DNA of 8,049 nucleotides from the NCBI GenBank assembly GCA_017541565.1, contig JAFXYU010000082.1:1-8049 (forward strand). The letters run 5' to 3'. Under the pieces are notes generated by a model that saw only the letters and a list, made by a program, of their open reading frames with translations, did not search any database and was not told the origin of the DNA. Source of the stretch: a bacterium (lineage in GTDB: Bacteria; Cyanobacteriota; Vampirovibrionia; Gastranaerophilales; Gastranaerophilaceae). This document shows, one piece after another, positions 7,658-8,049 of the stretch; the stretch's first letter is position 1; each line of letters opens with the position of its first letter. Position numbers and translations under genes: made by a program.

Positions 7658-8049
7658 TTATGAAATTAAAATCTCATATAGGTTTTTCAAAACTTCTTCA
7701 ACAAATTTTTTCTTCATTTCAATTCTGGGTGTATTTGAGGGTAATAGTATTTTGTATGTTTTAGAGAACTTTTTATTATGCATAAAAATCGTCGAGTACA
7801 TTAAACCGACCGGTTTTTCCTTTGTGCCGCCTGTAGGGCCTGCAATTCCCGTTGTTGATATACAAATATCAGCGCCGGATACTTGGAATAGTCCTTCCGC
7901 CATTTCTAATGATGTTTGTTCGCTTACTGCACCGTATTTCTCAAGTGTATCTGTTTTAACCCCTAAAATTTTGTGTTTTGCTTCATTAGAATATGTTACA
8001 AAATTTAGGTGAACAAAACCAGAACTCCCGCTTATGTCTGTAAGAGCGG
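7658..8049 (-). CDS. cinA: CinA C-terminal domain (PncC-type nicotinamide-nucleotide amidase), 5' part outside the window
   Basis: The minus-strand frame is open from the window edge (first full codon 8045-8047) to TAA at 7658-7660, giving 130 visible residues. The domain deamidates NMN to nicotinate mononucleotide, recycling the pyridine by-product of NAD-dependent DNA ligase into NAD. Visible signatures are [10 protein letters not shown] at the edge, FVTYSNEAK with the conserved Lys at 7976-7978, the GVxxxTLxxYGAVSE segment, and [17 protein letters not shown] at 7805-7852. The usual ESCTGG serine motif lies just off the edge. Whether an N-terminal molybdopterin-binding-like domain precedes it (full CinA) or it stands alone (PncC) cannot be seen, so the symbol is provisional. 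An ATG at 7903 is internal, because family homology continues well upstream of it. No clear terminator follows, and the flavoprotein gene starts 51 bases downstream. Confidence 0.9.
   Translation of the reverse strand, partial: ALTDISGSSGFVHLNFVTYSNEAKHKILGVKTDTLEKYGAVSEQTSLEMAEGLFQVSGADICISTTGIAGPTGGTKEKPVGLMYSTIFMHNKKFSKTYKILLPSNTPRIEMKKKFVEEVLKNLYEILIS

Noticed and set aside
7590..8012. 140-codon rightward ORF over the cinA-type and intergenic region
   Set aside because: It lies antisense to a frame with clear CinA motifs, and its own translation is low-complexity Ile/Phe/Lys sequence with no family features.
1..8049. CRISPR arrays, insertion sequences, attachment sites or tandem repeats
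   Set aside because: No regularly spaced repeats, transposase-like proteins, terminal inverted repeats or integrase genes were seen on reading through the window; base composition looks even across genes.

Overview
The window is AT-rich, almost fully coding, single-copy bacterial DNA. It has two rightward genes followed by two leftward ones, one of which is broken. Protein style (Lys/Asn/Ile-rich, the Asn-heavy glycosidase, starts without clear Shine-Dalgarno sequences) suggests a host-associated, low-GC lineage. My best guess is a gut Gastranaerophilales/Vampirovibrionia-type (Melainabacteria) genome, but this is an impression from protein style and no marker gene is present. A low-GC Firmicute cannot be excluded.

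Layout. (1) Bases 1-2904 (+) hold the C-terminal 967 residues of a large GH13 (alpha-amylase superfamily) protein. All three catalytic acids are visible, and an unusually large insertion splits the end of the catalytic barrel. (2) Bases 2905-3072 are the only sizeable gap. They hold a good promoter candidate, a hairpin followed directly by seven Ts, a second weaker hairpin, and a 10-codon mini-ORF whose stop overlaps the next start as TAATG. (3) Bases 3073-6261 (+) hold a complete 1062-residue SWIM zinc-finger SNF2 ATPase with all core helicase motifs. (4) Bases 6258-7606 (-) hold a CoA-disulfide-reductase-like flavoprotein split by a -1 frame change at a run of five A. It overlaps the SNF2 gene tail to tail by four bases. 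(5) Bases 7658-8049 (-) hold the C-terminal part of CinA/PncC (NMN amidase domain), cut by the window edge.

How they relate. The SNF2 protein is of the stand-alone bacterial SWIM-SNF2 type, and I see no restriction, nuclease or methylase partners, so I do not call a defence island. The two leftward genes lie 51 bases apart and may be co-transcribed. One belongs to NAD(P)-nucleotide salvage and the other uses NAD(P)H, a loose thematic link only. I do not find a clearly new multi-gene system. The items most worth a second look are the frameshifted flavoprotein, the insertion-rich GH13 protein, and the structured leader in front of SNF2.
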